Assembly: GCF_000308675.1 (NCBI RefSeq)
Contig: NZ_BAGE01000126.1
Coordinates: forward strand, 1 to 64,000
Length of the DNA: 64,000 bases
Reading direction: 5' to 3'
Origin: Nocardia paucivorans NBRC 100373
Lineage (GTDB): Bacteria; Actinomycetota; Actinomycetes; Mycobacteriales; Mycobacteriaceae
Each line of letters opens with the position of its first letter. The first letter of the stretch is position 1. The notes under the pieces were generated by a model that saw nothing but the letters and a program-made list of their open reading frames with translations, had not been told where the DNA came from and searched no databases. Positions 8,559 to 16,382 of this stretch are shown in pieces. Both the position numbers and the translations under genes were made by a program.

Positions 8559-9932
8559 ATGTTTACCTCCTTGTTCTCCCACCGCGACTACCTCCGGCTG
8601 TTCATCGCCCAGGTGTCGGCCCTGTTCGGTACGGGTCTGACCACTGTCGCCTTGGGTCTGCTGGCTTATGAACTCGCCGGCGCGGACGCGGCCGCGGTGC
8701 TCGGTACCGCGTTGACGATCAAAATGCTGGTGTATGTGACGGTCGCGCCGATCGTGGCCGCCTATGCCGACCGGTTCCCGCGCAGGTTGTTTCTGGTCAC
8801 GCTGAACGTGGTCCGGGCCGCGGTTGTACTGCTATTGCCCTTCATCGACCAGGTCTGGCAGATCTATCTCCTCATCGCCGTCCTGCAGACGGCGTCGGCC
8901 GCGTTCACCCCGACCTACCAGGCTGTTATCCCGGATATCTTGCCGAATGAGCGGGATTACACCAAGGCGCTGTCGGCCGCTCAGCTTGCCGCGACGATGG
9001 AGACCTTACTGAGTCCGATGCTGGCCGCGGCGGCGCTGGCGGTGATCAGTTTCCACTGGCTGTTCGTGGGCACCGCGATCGGGTTCGTGGTCTCAGCGGC
9101 ACTGGTGGTCACCACCCGCATCCCGAATACCGGCGCCGGCTCTGCCCAGAGCAGTTTCATGGCGCGGATCACGGTGGGCATGCGGATTTTCGCCGCGACG
9201 CCGCGGCTACGGGGTCTGCTCGGGTTGAACCTGGTGGTCGCGGCCGCAGGTTCGATGATCATGGTCAACACCGTCAACTACGTTCGCGACACTCTCGGGG
9301 GAACCCAGTCCGGCGTGGCGATGCTCCTGGCCGCGAACGGGTTCGGCACCCTGCTCGTCGCGCCGGCGTTACCCCGGATCCTCGAACGCCTCGATGCACG
9401 GCCGGTGATGATGGCCGGTGCGGCCACCCTGATCACCGGACTCGGGTCGGCGATCGCATTGTCGACCGCGAGCGGAGGCGAGTGGCGCTGGGTCGCCGCA
9501 GTCGCAGTATGGGCGGTCATCGGCGTGGGCACGGCGGCGGTGCTGACCCCGACCGGTCAGGTGCTACGTCGCTCGTCACAGGCCGCGGATCGGCCGGCGC
9601 TCTTCGCCGCGCAGTTCTCGCTGTCGCACCTGGCGTGGCTGCTCACCTACCCGCTCACCGGCTGGTTGAGCACGACCGCCGGTTTCACCATTACCTGGGC
9701 GGTGCTGGCCGTGCTCGCTGTCGCCGGGATCGCGGTGGCGCTGCGGATGTGGCCACGTAAGGACCCGGCGGAGCTGACGCACCTGCATGAGGTCGGCACC
9801 ATCGATCCGGTGCGGCTGGGTGACGCAGTCCGCGTGGACGACCGCCACTGGCTGCACACACATGTGTTCGTCATCGACGCCGAGCACCCGCGATGGCCCC
9901 GAACGGAGCGGCCGACCGCACTGGCTGCTTGA
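8559..9932 (+). CDS. MFS transporter with His-rich C-terminal tail, probable metal efflux
   Basis: A 457-residue major facilitator with about 12 hydrophobic segments and the loop 2-3 signature AAYADRFPRRLF. The cytosolic tail (about 400-457) holds clustered histidines: THLH, RHWLHTHVF and EHPRWP. His-rich tails occur in Ni/Co exporters of the NreB type. Together with the divergent ArsR/SmtB repressor, this suggests metal efflux, most likely Ni or Co; a drug substrate is possible. The ATG at 8559 has AGAAGGG 8 nt upstream. The specific metal is not settled by sequence. Confidence 0.75.
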   Translation: MFTSLFSHRDYLRLFIAQVSALFGTGLTTVALGLLAYELAGADAAAVLGTALTIKMLVYVTVAPIVAAYADRFPRRLFLVTLNVVRAAVVLLLPFIDQVWQIYLLIAVLQTASAAFTPTYQAVIPDILPNERDYTKALSAAQLAATMETLLSPMLAAAALAVISFHWLFVGTAIGFVVSAALVVTTRIPNTGAGSAQSSFMARITVGMRIFAATPRLRGLLGLNLVVAAAGSMIMVNTVNYVRDTLGGTQSGVAMLLAANGFGTLLVAPALPRILERLDARPVMMAGAATLITGLGSAIALSTASGGEWRWVAAVAVWAVIGVGTAAVLTPTGQVLRRSSQAADRPALFAAQFSLSHLAWLLTYPLTGWLSTTAGFTITWAVLAVLAVAGIAVALRMWPRKDPAELTHLHEVGTIDPVRLGDAVRVDDRHWLHTHVFVIDAEHPRWPRTERPTALAA

Positions 9933-10171
9933 GGTGCCTCTTCGCCACTGGTGGCGGCCCCTCGGAATAGTGGGCACAGCCACCATGGCCAGCCCCCGGT
10001 AGGACAGCCGAGTTCCCAGTCGCGCGGAGGCGCGTATTCACCGGAGTTCAGGGGAGCCTGTCGCACGCCGCTGTCATCGACGCCGAAGCGGACAGCGGCG
10101 CGTCGATTCCTTTCGTGCCGGCGATTCAGCTGACGGAGAATAGTTCAGCTCGGCGATCACCGGACCTGTGC
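9933..10171. other. Gap with a 9-bp hairpin (10067-10099)
   Basis: No gene is seen between the MFS stop and the remnant mini-ORF left of the IS. A perfect 9-bp stem, GCCGCTGTC (10067-10075) with GACAGCGGC (10091-10099) and a 15-nt loop, could end transcription of the leftward mini-ORF or of the rightward MFS gene. It lacks a U-run. Confidence 0.4.
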
Positions 10172-10211
10172 CTACATCATGGACATGGGCATGCCAGGGA
10201 ACATTCCGTTC
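10172..10211 (-). pseudogene. 3' part of a Met-rich mini-ORF split by IS21
   Basis: On the minus strand, joining the 5' piece at 12439-12485 to this stretch, with one CACCA copy removed, restores an uninterrupted 28-codon ORF ending in TAG at 10172-10174. This piece encodes the end WNGMFPGMPMSMM. The whole peptide would have 12 methionines and one cysteine. It is not translated intact in this genome. A metal-binding role is inference from composition and the copper setting. Confidence 0.6.
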
Positions 10212-10216
10212 CACCA
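10212..10216. repeat. Target-site duplication CACCA, left copy
   Basis: CACCA directly precedes the IS left end at 10217 and is repeated at 12439-12443 directly after the right end. A 5-bp duplication fits the 4-8 bp range of IS21-family insertions. Intact flanking copies point to a simple, fairly recent insertion. Confidence 0.85.
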
Positions 10217-10314
10217 TGTCGGCGGAACGTGAAAACTGATCACTGCGCGGCAACTCAAAATGGATCACCTGGTCGGTGACCCTGGCTCTATCCGAGTCAG
10301 GGAGGACCGAAGGG

Positions 10315-11550
10315 ATGCTTGCTGTGGAGGATTGGGCTGAGATTCGCCGTTTGAGCAGGTCAGAAGGTATTCCGATCCAGGCGATCGCTCGGATGATGGG
10401 CATATCCCGCAACACTGTGAAGCGGGCCCTGGCCTCGGATCGGCCACCGAAGTACGAGCGTGTGGCGAAGGGGTCGGTCGTGGACGCGGTCGAGCCGCAG
10501 ATCCGGGAGCTGCTGAAGATGTATCCGACGATGCCGTCGACGGTGATCGCGGAGCGGATCGGCTGGACCCGGTCGGTCCGGACGCTGTCCGGGCGGGTCG
10601 CGGAGCTGCGGCCGGCGTATCTGCCGCCGGATCCGGCGTCGCGGACGACCTATGTCGCCGGTGAGATCGCCCAGTGCGATTTCTGGTTCCCGCCGATCGA
10701 GTTGCCGGTCGGGTTCGGGCAGGTCCGCGGCCCGAAACACCTGCCGGTCCTGACGATGGTGGCGGGTTATTCACGCTGGCTGATGGCGATGTTGATCCCG
10801 TCGCGGCATGCCGAGGACCTGTTCGCTGGCTGGTGGACCCATATTCATCGGCTCGGCTCGGTGCCGAAGGTGCTGGTCTGGGACGGAGAAGGAGCGATCG
10901 GCCGCTGGCGGGCCGGCCGCAGCGAACTCACGACAGAATGCCAAGCCTTCCGCGGGACCCTCGGCGCGAAAGTGCTCGTCTGCAAACCCGCCGATCCCGA
11001 AGCCAAAGGCGTGATCGAGCGGGCTCATGACTACCTGGAACGGTCCTTTCTGCCCGGACGATCGTTCAACGGTCCGGCCGACTTCAACGCCCAGCTCGGC
11101 GACTGGCTGGAGTTGGTGAACCATCGACCTCGCCGCGCGCTGGGGTGCGCACCGGTCGATCGGATCACCGCGGACCGTCAAGCAATGCTGACGTTGCCGC
11201 CGGTCGCGCCGGAGACCGGGTGGCGGCGGTCAGCGCGGCTGCCGCGCGATCACTATGTCCGCCTGGATTCCAACGACTACTCGGTGCATCCGGCGGTGAT
11301 CGGGCGCCGGATCGAGGTCGTCGCCGACTTGGAACGGGTCCGGGTGTTCTCCGGTGGCCGGGTCGTCGCCGATCACGAACGGATCTGGGCCTGGCATCAA
11401 ACCCTGTCCGACCCCGATCACGTCGAGGCGGCGAAAGCGTTGCGGCGCGGCCGGATCGGTGTCGTGCGCCCGGCACCAGAACCCGAGGTCGAGCAACGCT
11501 GCCTGGCCGACTACGACACCGCACTCGGCATCGAAGGCGGGGTGGCGTGA
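10315..11550 (+). CDS. istA: IS21-family transposase IstA
   Basis: A 411-residue DDE transposase. It has an N-terminal helix-turn-helix (IRRLSRSEGIPIQAIARMMG, with recognition helix SRNTVKRAL) and an rve-type catalytic core. The core holds the first Asp in AQCDFWFP, the second in VLVWDGEGA, and Glu in KGVIERAHDYLE. The C-terminal Mu-transposase-like region includes YVRLDSNDYSVHP. The ATG at 10315 is chosen because MLAVEDWAEI begins the family-like sequence; the upstream codons lie close to the terminal repeat. Its stop overlaps the istB start by one base (TGATG at 11548-11552). Confidence 0.93.
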   Translation: MLAVEDWAEIRRLSRSEGIPIQAIARMMGISRNTVKRALASDRPPKYERVAKGSVVDAVEPQIRELLKMYPTMPSTVIAERIGWTRSVRTLSGRVAELRPAYLPPDPASRTTYVAGEIAQCDFWFPPIELPVGFGQVRGPKHLPVLTMVAGYSRWLMAMLIPSRHAEDLFAGWWTHIHRLGSVPKVLVWDGEGAIGRWRAGRSELTTECQAFRGTLGAKVLVCKPADPEAKGVIERAHDYLERSFLPGRSFNGPADFNAQLGDWLELVNHRPRRALGCAPVDRITADRQAMLTLPPVAPETGWRRSARLPRDHYVRLDSNDYSVHPAVIGRRIEVVADLERVRVFSGGRVVADHERIWAWHQTLSDPDHVEAAKALRRGRIGVVRPAPEPEVEQRCLADYDTALGIEGGVA

Positions 11551-12365
11551 TGCCCGGCCGAACCAGAACCACCCCGAAAACCTCCACCACGACACGAGAT
11601 TTCACTGCTGAACTGAACTTCCTCACCCGAGCATTGAAAGCACCATCGTTGCGCGAAGCCGCGCAGCGGCTGCCCGAACGCGCCCGCGCCGAGAACTGGA
11701 CCCACGAAGAATTCCTCGTCGCCTGCCTGCAACGCGAGGTCTCCGCCCGCGAATCCCACGGCGGTGAAGGACGCATCCGCTCAGCCCGCTTCCCCCACCG
11801 CAAATCCCTCGAGGAGTTCGACTTCGGTCACGCCCGCGGCCTCAAACGCGACACGATCGCGCACCTCGGCACCCTGGACTTCGTCACCGCGAAAGAGAAC
11901 GTCGTGTTCCTTGGGCCGCCCGGAACAGGCAAAACCCACCTCGCGATCGGGTTGGCGATCCGGGCTTGTCAGGCCGGACACCGGGTCGCGTTCGCCACCG
12001 CCGCCGAATGGGTGGCCCGCCTGGCCGAAGCCCACCACACCGGCCGATTGCAGGCCGAGCTGACCAAGCTCGGCCGCTATCCACTGCTGGTCGTCGACGA
12101 GGTCGGCTACATCCCGTTCGAGAACGAAGCCGCGAACCTGTTCTTCCAGCTCGTCTCGTCCCGCTACGAACGCGCCTCGCTGATCGTGACCAGCAACAAA
12201 GTCTTCGGCCGGTGGGGCGAAGTCTTCGGCGACGACGTCGTCGCCGCAGCCATGATCGACCGCCTCGTTCACCATGCCGAGGTCATCGCACTGAAAGGCG
12301 ACAGCTACCGGCTCAAGGACCGCGACCTCGGCCGCGTCCCCACCGCCGGCACAACTGAAGACTGA
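11550..12365 (+). CDS. istB: IS21-family helper ATPase IstB
   Basis: A 271-residue DnaC/IstB-like AAA+ ATPase that assists target selection by IstA. Visible motifs are Walker A GPPGTGKTH, Walker B LLVVDEVGYIPF, sensor 1 LIVTSNK, and a C-terminal arginine-bearing AMIDRLVHHAEVI. The ATG at 11550 overlaps the istA stop by one base. The longer open frame starting at 11145 is a shadow of istA. Length and motif order are normal, so the helper is probably functional. Confidence 0.93.
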   Translation: MPGRTRTTPKTSTTTRDFTAELNFLTRALKAPSLREAAQRLPERARAENWTHEEFLVACLQREVSARESHGGEGRIRSARFPHRKSLEEFDFGHARGLKRDTIAHLGTLDFVTAKENVVFLGPPGTGKTHLAIGLAIRACQAGHRVAFATAAEWVARLAEAHHTGRLQAELTKLGRYPLLVVDEVGYIPFENEAANLFFQLVSSRYERASLIVTSNKVFGRWGEVFGDDVVAAAMIDRLVHHAEVIALKGDSYRLKDRDLGRVPTAGTTED

Positions 12366-12438
12366 AACCACCCACCAACCGACCAGGTGGTCCATATTGA
12401 ACTTCCGTCAGATGGTCCGTATTGGCGTTCTGTTGACA

Positions 12439-12485
12439 CACCAGTTCCGCGCCATGTTCATCATCTGCATGCACATTTCCATCAT
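12439..12485 (-). pseudogene. 5' part of a Met-rich mini-ORF split by IS21
   Basis: Minus-strand start ATG at 12485, with a perfect AGGAGG (12494-12499) 8 nt upstream. Codons read MMEMCMQMMNMARNW before the IS boundary. The sequence includes the right copy of CACCA. Continuation at 10211-10172 completes 28 codons. It lies about 120 nt downstream of the AraC-family gene on the same strand. The strong ribosome-binding site argues that it was a real gene before interruption. Confidence 0.6.
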
Positions 12486-12607
12486 CGGGCCCACCTCCTA
12501 TCAGCACCTACGAGTGGGGCCTTGGATGTACCCGCATCCGGCACGTCCATGCACATGCGCTCACACATTTTCGGGCCTCACGGTCGCTGCAGGCCGACGG
12601 AATGGCG

Positions 12608-13384
12608 TCACGGGTCGAGCCCGGCGTCTGCGTGGAGGTAGCGTCCGGGTGAGGTGCCCACGGTCCGCCGGAATGCCGCGAGGAAGGCGCTCGCAGTCGT
12701 GTATCCCACGGCATGCGCGGCCTGGGGCACCGTGCGACCTTCGGCGAGCAGCGGCAGCGCAGCCCGCAGCCGCATATGGGTGCGCCACCGGTCGAAACTC
12801 ATACCGGTGTCGCGGACGAAAATCCTGGTGAGAGTTCGTCGACTCACTCCGATGGCGTGCGCGTGCGCTTCGAGGCTGCGCGGGTCGGCAGGGTCGGCGA
12901 GCAAGGCGTCGGCCACGGCGCGGACCCGTTCGTCCACGGGATGCGGTACGTCTATCGGCAGGGCCGGAACGGGGTGCAGCAGATCTAACACGACCGCTTC
13001 GGCGCGCAACCGTGGGTCATCGGCGAGGTCGCGGCGGGCGAGATAGGTGATCAGCTGGGCCAGCAGCGCGTCGACGCCGACCGCGGTGGGCTCGGTCCAG
13101 TCCAGGGAGCAGCGTGCTGGATCGAGGTAGAGGCTGCACAACACCGCCTCGCGGGTGGCGCCGGTCCGGTGCATCACCCCGGCCGGTATCCACAAGGCCC
13201 GGGTGGGCGGCAGTACCCAATGGGCATCGGCAACAGCGACGCTGAGGACCCCGCGACGCGTCCATGCCAGCTGGTGGTGTGTGTGGCTGTGAGCGGGGAT
13301 CCACTCCCCCGACGTCAGCGGGAACTGGCCGACGATGATCACTCCCGCGCCGGACGGGATGAACGAGTCGGCGGAGTTGAGCAT
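12608..13384 (-). CDS. AraC-family regulator with cupin domain
   Basis: A 258-residue regulator. An N-terminal cupin sensor (about 20-100, with HSHTHHQLAW and IPAGVMHRTG) is followed by a C-terminal pair of helix-turn-helices (IGVSRRTLTRIFVRDTG, then VGYTTASAFLAAFRRTVG). The layout resembles NimR-type AraC regulators that control adjacent drug exporters. It is divergent from the 14-TM MFS gene, its likely target, across about 146 nt. The ligand is unknown. Confidence 0.85.
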   Translation of the reverse strand: MLNSADSFIPSGAGVIIVGQFPLTSGEWIPAHSHTHHQLAWTRRGVLSVAVADAHWVLPPTRALWIPAGVMHRTGATREAVLCSLYLDPARCSLDWTEPTAVGVDALLAQLITYLARRDLADDPRLRAEAVVLDLLHPVPALPIDVPHPVDERVRAVADALLADPADPRSLEAHAHAIGVSRRTLTRIFVRDTGMSFDRWRTHMRLRAALPLLAEGRTVPQAAHAVGYTTASAFLAAFRRTVGTSPGRYLHADAGLDP

Positions 13385-13530
13385 GGCACCAGCCTATGTC
13401 CTCAATGCGATATCATCCGGCCTCATCGCGTATTGTGGCCAGGTTCAATTGGCGCATAGCGTCGTCGAGTGCTGAAAAATTTTGCGACTCACCATGGTTG
13501 GCGTACGCCCTCGACGCCGGAACGCATGCC

Positions 13531-14976
13531 GTGACACCGGCGGTCGCTTCCGTAGCCCCTGGCCGGCGCCGGGGCGCGCTGGTGGTTCTGTGCTTCGTGC
13601 AGTTCATGCTGGTCCTCGACGACAATGTGGTCAGCGTTGCCCTCCCCAGCCTCCGCGACGAGCTGGGCTTCAGCGGCGCAGGGCTGGCCTGGGTGGTCAA
13701 CGCCTACTTCCTCACATTCGGCGGACTGTTGTTGCTGGCCGGGCGAGCAGCCGACCTGCTGGGCCGCCGCCGCGTCTTCCTCCTGGGGGTGGCGCTGTTC
13801 GGCGTGGCAAGCCTGGCATGCGGACTCGCCCAGGAACCGTGGCAACTCGTGCTCGGACGGTTCGTTCAGGGCGCCGGCGCGGCCATGGCAAGTCCCGCCG
13901 CACTGTCGTTGATCACCCTGTTGTTCCCGGGCCCAGCAGAGCGCACCAGGGCACTGGCCATCTGGGGAGGAATCGCAGCTCTGGGCGGCACTACCGGCCT
14001 GGTGATATCCGGCGTGCTGACCGACCTCACATCCTGGCGCTGGATCTTTCTCATCAACCTGCCGGTGGCGGCGGCCGCCCTCGTACTGATGCCCCGCCTG
14101 ATACCGGAAAGCCGGGCACGCTCCCGGGCACGGCTGGACATACCCGGCACCGTCCTGGGCACCGGCGCCGTGGTATCCCTGGTCTACGGCCTGCTCCGAG
14201 CCGGGGAAACGAACTGGACAGACCTCGCCGTCATCGCAGCACTACTGCTGGCAGTACTCTTGGCCGTCGCATTCCTCACGGTCGAATCCAGGGCGGCCGA
14301 GCCATTGGTGCCGATGGCGTTTCTCGCCGACCGGACGCGTTCGGTCGCCAACGCGGCGACGTTGCTGTTTTCAGTGGCCTTTTTCGCCATGGCCTTCCTG
14401 TTGATGATCCACTTGCAGACCGTCCTCGGATACGGTCCGTTGCAGGCCGGGCTGGCCTATCTGCCCTATGGCGCTGGAATTCTCGTGGGAATGCGCCTTT
14501 CCACCTACCTCATCACGAGGCTCGGGATGCGGTGGGCGCTGGTCCTGTCGTTCCTGATCAGTTCAGCCGGGCTGCTGATCTTGTCCAGTGTGGCGGCCGG
14601 CGATGCATACGCTACGGGCGTGCTGCCGGGCATGCTCGTCACCAGTCTGGGATGTGGGTTGAGCCTGCCGGTCCTGACGGCTGCGGCGGTCACCGGCACC
14701 ACCACGGAGAACGCCGGCCTCGGCTCGGCTCTGTTCAGCTCCGTTCAGCAGATCGGTGGCGCTATCGGCGTGGCGGTACTGGTCGCCGTGGCCGAACGTC
14801 ACAGTGGCGCCGCTGCCGGTTCCACTCGGTCACAAGGTTTTTCCTTCGCACTCACGATCGCTGCCGTCATCCTCACCCTCGGTGCTGTCCTCATCGCCGC
14901 CCTACTGCGAACTCCGCGCTCCACCGCAGTATCCGCCTCTACCGACGACCGGATACCGGCAGCCGAACAGACCTGA
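13531..14976 (+). CDS. DHA2-family 14-TM MFS drug exporter
   Basis: A 481-residue proton-linked exporter with about 14 hydrophobic segments. It carries family motifs such as MLVLDDNVVSVALPSL in helix 1, GRAADLLGRRRVF in loop 2-3, and motif C-like glycines (GGTTGLVISGVLTD). The open frame extends back to 13396, but GTG 13531 gives the standard short N terminus and leaves a divergent promoter region. Start confidence is moderate because no clear ribosome-binding site is seen. It is probably controlled by the AraC-type neighbour. The substrate is likely a toxic organic compound. Confidence 0.82.
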   Translation: MTPAVASVAPGRRRGALVVLCFVQFMLVLDDNVVSVALPSLRDELGFSGAGLAWVVNAYFLTFGGLLLLAGRAADLLGRRRVFLLGVALFGVASLACGLAQEPWQLVLGRFVQGAGAAMASPAALSLITLLFPGPAERTRALAIWGGIAALGGTTGLVISGVLTDLTSWRWIFLINLPVAAAALVLMPRLIPESRARSRARLDIPGTVLGTGAVVSLVYGLLRAGETNWTDLAVIAALLLAVLLAVAFLTVESRAAEPLVPMAFLADRTRSVANAATLLFSVAFFAMAFLLMIHLQTVLGYGPLQAGLAYLPYGAGILVGMRLSTYLITRLGMRWALVLSFLISSAGLLILSSVAAGDAYATGVLPGMLVTSLGCGLSLPVLTAAAVTGTTTENAGLGSALFSSVQQIGGAIGVAVLVAVAERHSGAAAGSTRSQGFSFALTIAAVILTLGAVLIAALLRTPRSTAVSASTDDRIPAAEQT

Positions 14977-15019
14977 CCATCGATGGGAAACGGCGAGTCC
15001 AGCGGCTGGGCAGTGGGAT

Positions 15020-15400
15020 TCAGGCGAGTGCGGACACCAGATCCCGGCACGCGGATTCACACCGGCGGGATACCGCCGCGCAGATACGGCAGTGGGCGTG
15101 TGCGTCGCTGTGGTGCCCGCATTCTTCAGCACAGCTCCGACAGGCGGTGGCCCAGCTTTCGAGGACCATACGGGTGAGGTTGGCGTCGTAACCGGTGTGC
15201 CGCGACAGGCCGCCGTCGCCGTACTTTCCGTGAGTAGAGCGAAACGGTGGGTCCCTCACCGTCTGCGACCGGCGCGGTCGGCGTGTTCGCGGTTGTTCCG
15301 TATCGCCTGTCGGGCAGCGGAGAGGACGCATCCGGCGACGCATCGCAAGACTGCCCGGGTCGCCGGATGGCCGATGATGCGGTTTGCTGCTTGTGTCATC
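15020..15400 (-). pseudogene. DUF326 / Csp-like four-helix copper-binding protein, decayed
   Basis: A start with GAGGAG and ATG at 15400 begins MTQAANRIIGHP and continues LRCVAGCV, then meets a stop (TGA near 15257). The C-terminal half is well preserved in another frame: LSRHTGYDANLTRMVLES, then SCAEECGHHSDAHAHCRI and ending CRDLVSALA. Intact family members (cytosolic copper-storage bundles lined with cysteines) are continuous and carry more Cys pairs in the first half. Here that half is shortened and scrambled. It is a relic of a copper-storage gene. Confidence 0.75.
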
Positions 15401-15510
15401 GATACTCCTCGCGGTTGCCGGTGGATCGCATGGCGGAATGTGTCCGTACATACGACCGGCAACAGCTGGTCCCCGCGGCTTGTCGGAAGGCCGCGGAAGT
15501 CGCATGGGGT

Positions 15511-16158
15511 CTACTTCTTTTCGCAGATCAAGAGGTGGAATTCGACTGCGCCCTCGTCGGTGAGCCGCTCCTCACGGACGACGGTCAAACCTGCCGTTTC
15601 GAGGTGGCCGGTGATTTCGTCGATCGGGCGAAGCCGGAACCGGTTTTCGGTGAAGGGCATCCGCGCCATCGCCGTCGGGTCGCCGACACCGAGCGCCAAG
15701 CGCCCCGTGGGGCGCAGGACACGGGCGACCTCGGTGAATGCTGTCGTGAGGTCCTCGATGAAGTACACGGTGTTGGTGCTGACCACTGCGTCCACCGTGG
15801 CAGTGGAGAGCGGGAGATCGTGCATGGCGGCAGTGTGCAGGGTCAGCCGGCCGGTGCCCAGGTCGTCACGGTAGCGGCGCCGAGCCTGCTCGATCATCGT
15901 CGGTGCAACTTCTACGCCGTGCACTGTGCCGGTGTCCCCGACTCGGTCCAGCAGTAGCCCGAGCCCGACTCCGCCACCGAAGCCGATATCGACAGCGGTG
16001 GCTCCCGGGGCCGGGTCGGCTGCCGCGACGGCAGCGCCCACAGTCGCACGGTTACCGCGGTTGAGGATCCGGCCGACCAGGCGCCCGATCAGACCGTCGG
16101 GGCGTCCGAGCTGGGTACCTATCAGATCCCACAGACGTTCTGGTACCGGCATTTTCAC
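15511..16158 (-). CDS. Class I SAM-dependent methyltransferase
   Basis: A 215-residue Methyltransf_11/UbiE-like enzyme. SAM motif I reads AVDIGFGGGVGLGLL, and the acidic residue after strand 2 is in HGVEVAPTMIEQA. A motif-II-like segment, DAVVSTNTVYFI, and post-motif VARVLRPTGRLALG follow. The GTG at 16158 has GAGGTG 7 nt upstream. The gene stands alone between the DUF326 relic and the copA operon terminator. The substrate is unknown. Arsenite methylation is unlikely because the expected cysteine set is absent. Confidence 0.8.
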   Translation of the reverse strand: MKMPVPERLWDLIGTQLGRPDGLIGRLVGRILNRGNRATVGAAVAAADPAPGATAVDIGFGGGVGLGLLLDRVGDTGTVHGVEVAPTMIEQARRRYRDDLGTGRLTLHTAAMHDLPLSTATVDAVVSTNTVYFIEDLTTAFTEVARVLRPTGRLALGVGDPTAMARMPFTENRFRLRPIDEITGHLETAGLTVVREERLTDEGAVEFHLLICEKK

Positions 16159-16327
16159 AACACGTCACCTCACTAGTCGGGCGGAGAGGGCCGATCGAAC
16201 AATGCGCGCGGCCCGGGCAGAGCGTCGGTTCGAGTTTTATTTCAGCAGCCCGGCGGGAACTCCATTCCCGGTTCTGCCACCCCCGCTTCCGTCTTCTTCT
16301 GCTGGGTTGAGTCGATGCCGGTCCTCC

Positions 16328-16356
16328 GTTGCCCCGAGCGCGGGTCTCGGGGCAAC
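16328..16356 (-). terminator. Strong hairpin downstream of copA
   Basis: A perfect 11-bp stem GTTGCCCCGAG (16328-16338) / CTCGGGGCAAC (16346-16356) with a 7-nt loop lies 27 nt after the copA stop in its direction of transcription. It has no U-run, as is common in actinobacteria. It probably ends the leftward copZ-to-copA unit. Confidence 0.7.
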
Positions 16357-16382
16357 CGAAGTGGGCCGGGCGAGCGGCGGGA

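Larger units (their letters stand above)
10217..12438 (+). mobile_element. IS21-family insertion sequence, complete
   Basis: A 2222-bp element bounded by TGTC...GACA and a 5-bp duplication CACCA. The outer 60 bp of each end are imperfect inverted repeats (10217-10276 and 12379-12438). They are near-identical in the inner part, where the left end reads ATGGATCACCTGGTCGG and the right-end complement reads ATGGACCACCTGGTCGG. It carries overlapping istA and istB, the hallmark of the family. Both genes look intact, so the element may be active. It has inserted into a Met-rich mini-ORF. Confidence 0.93.
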
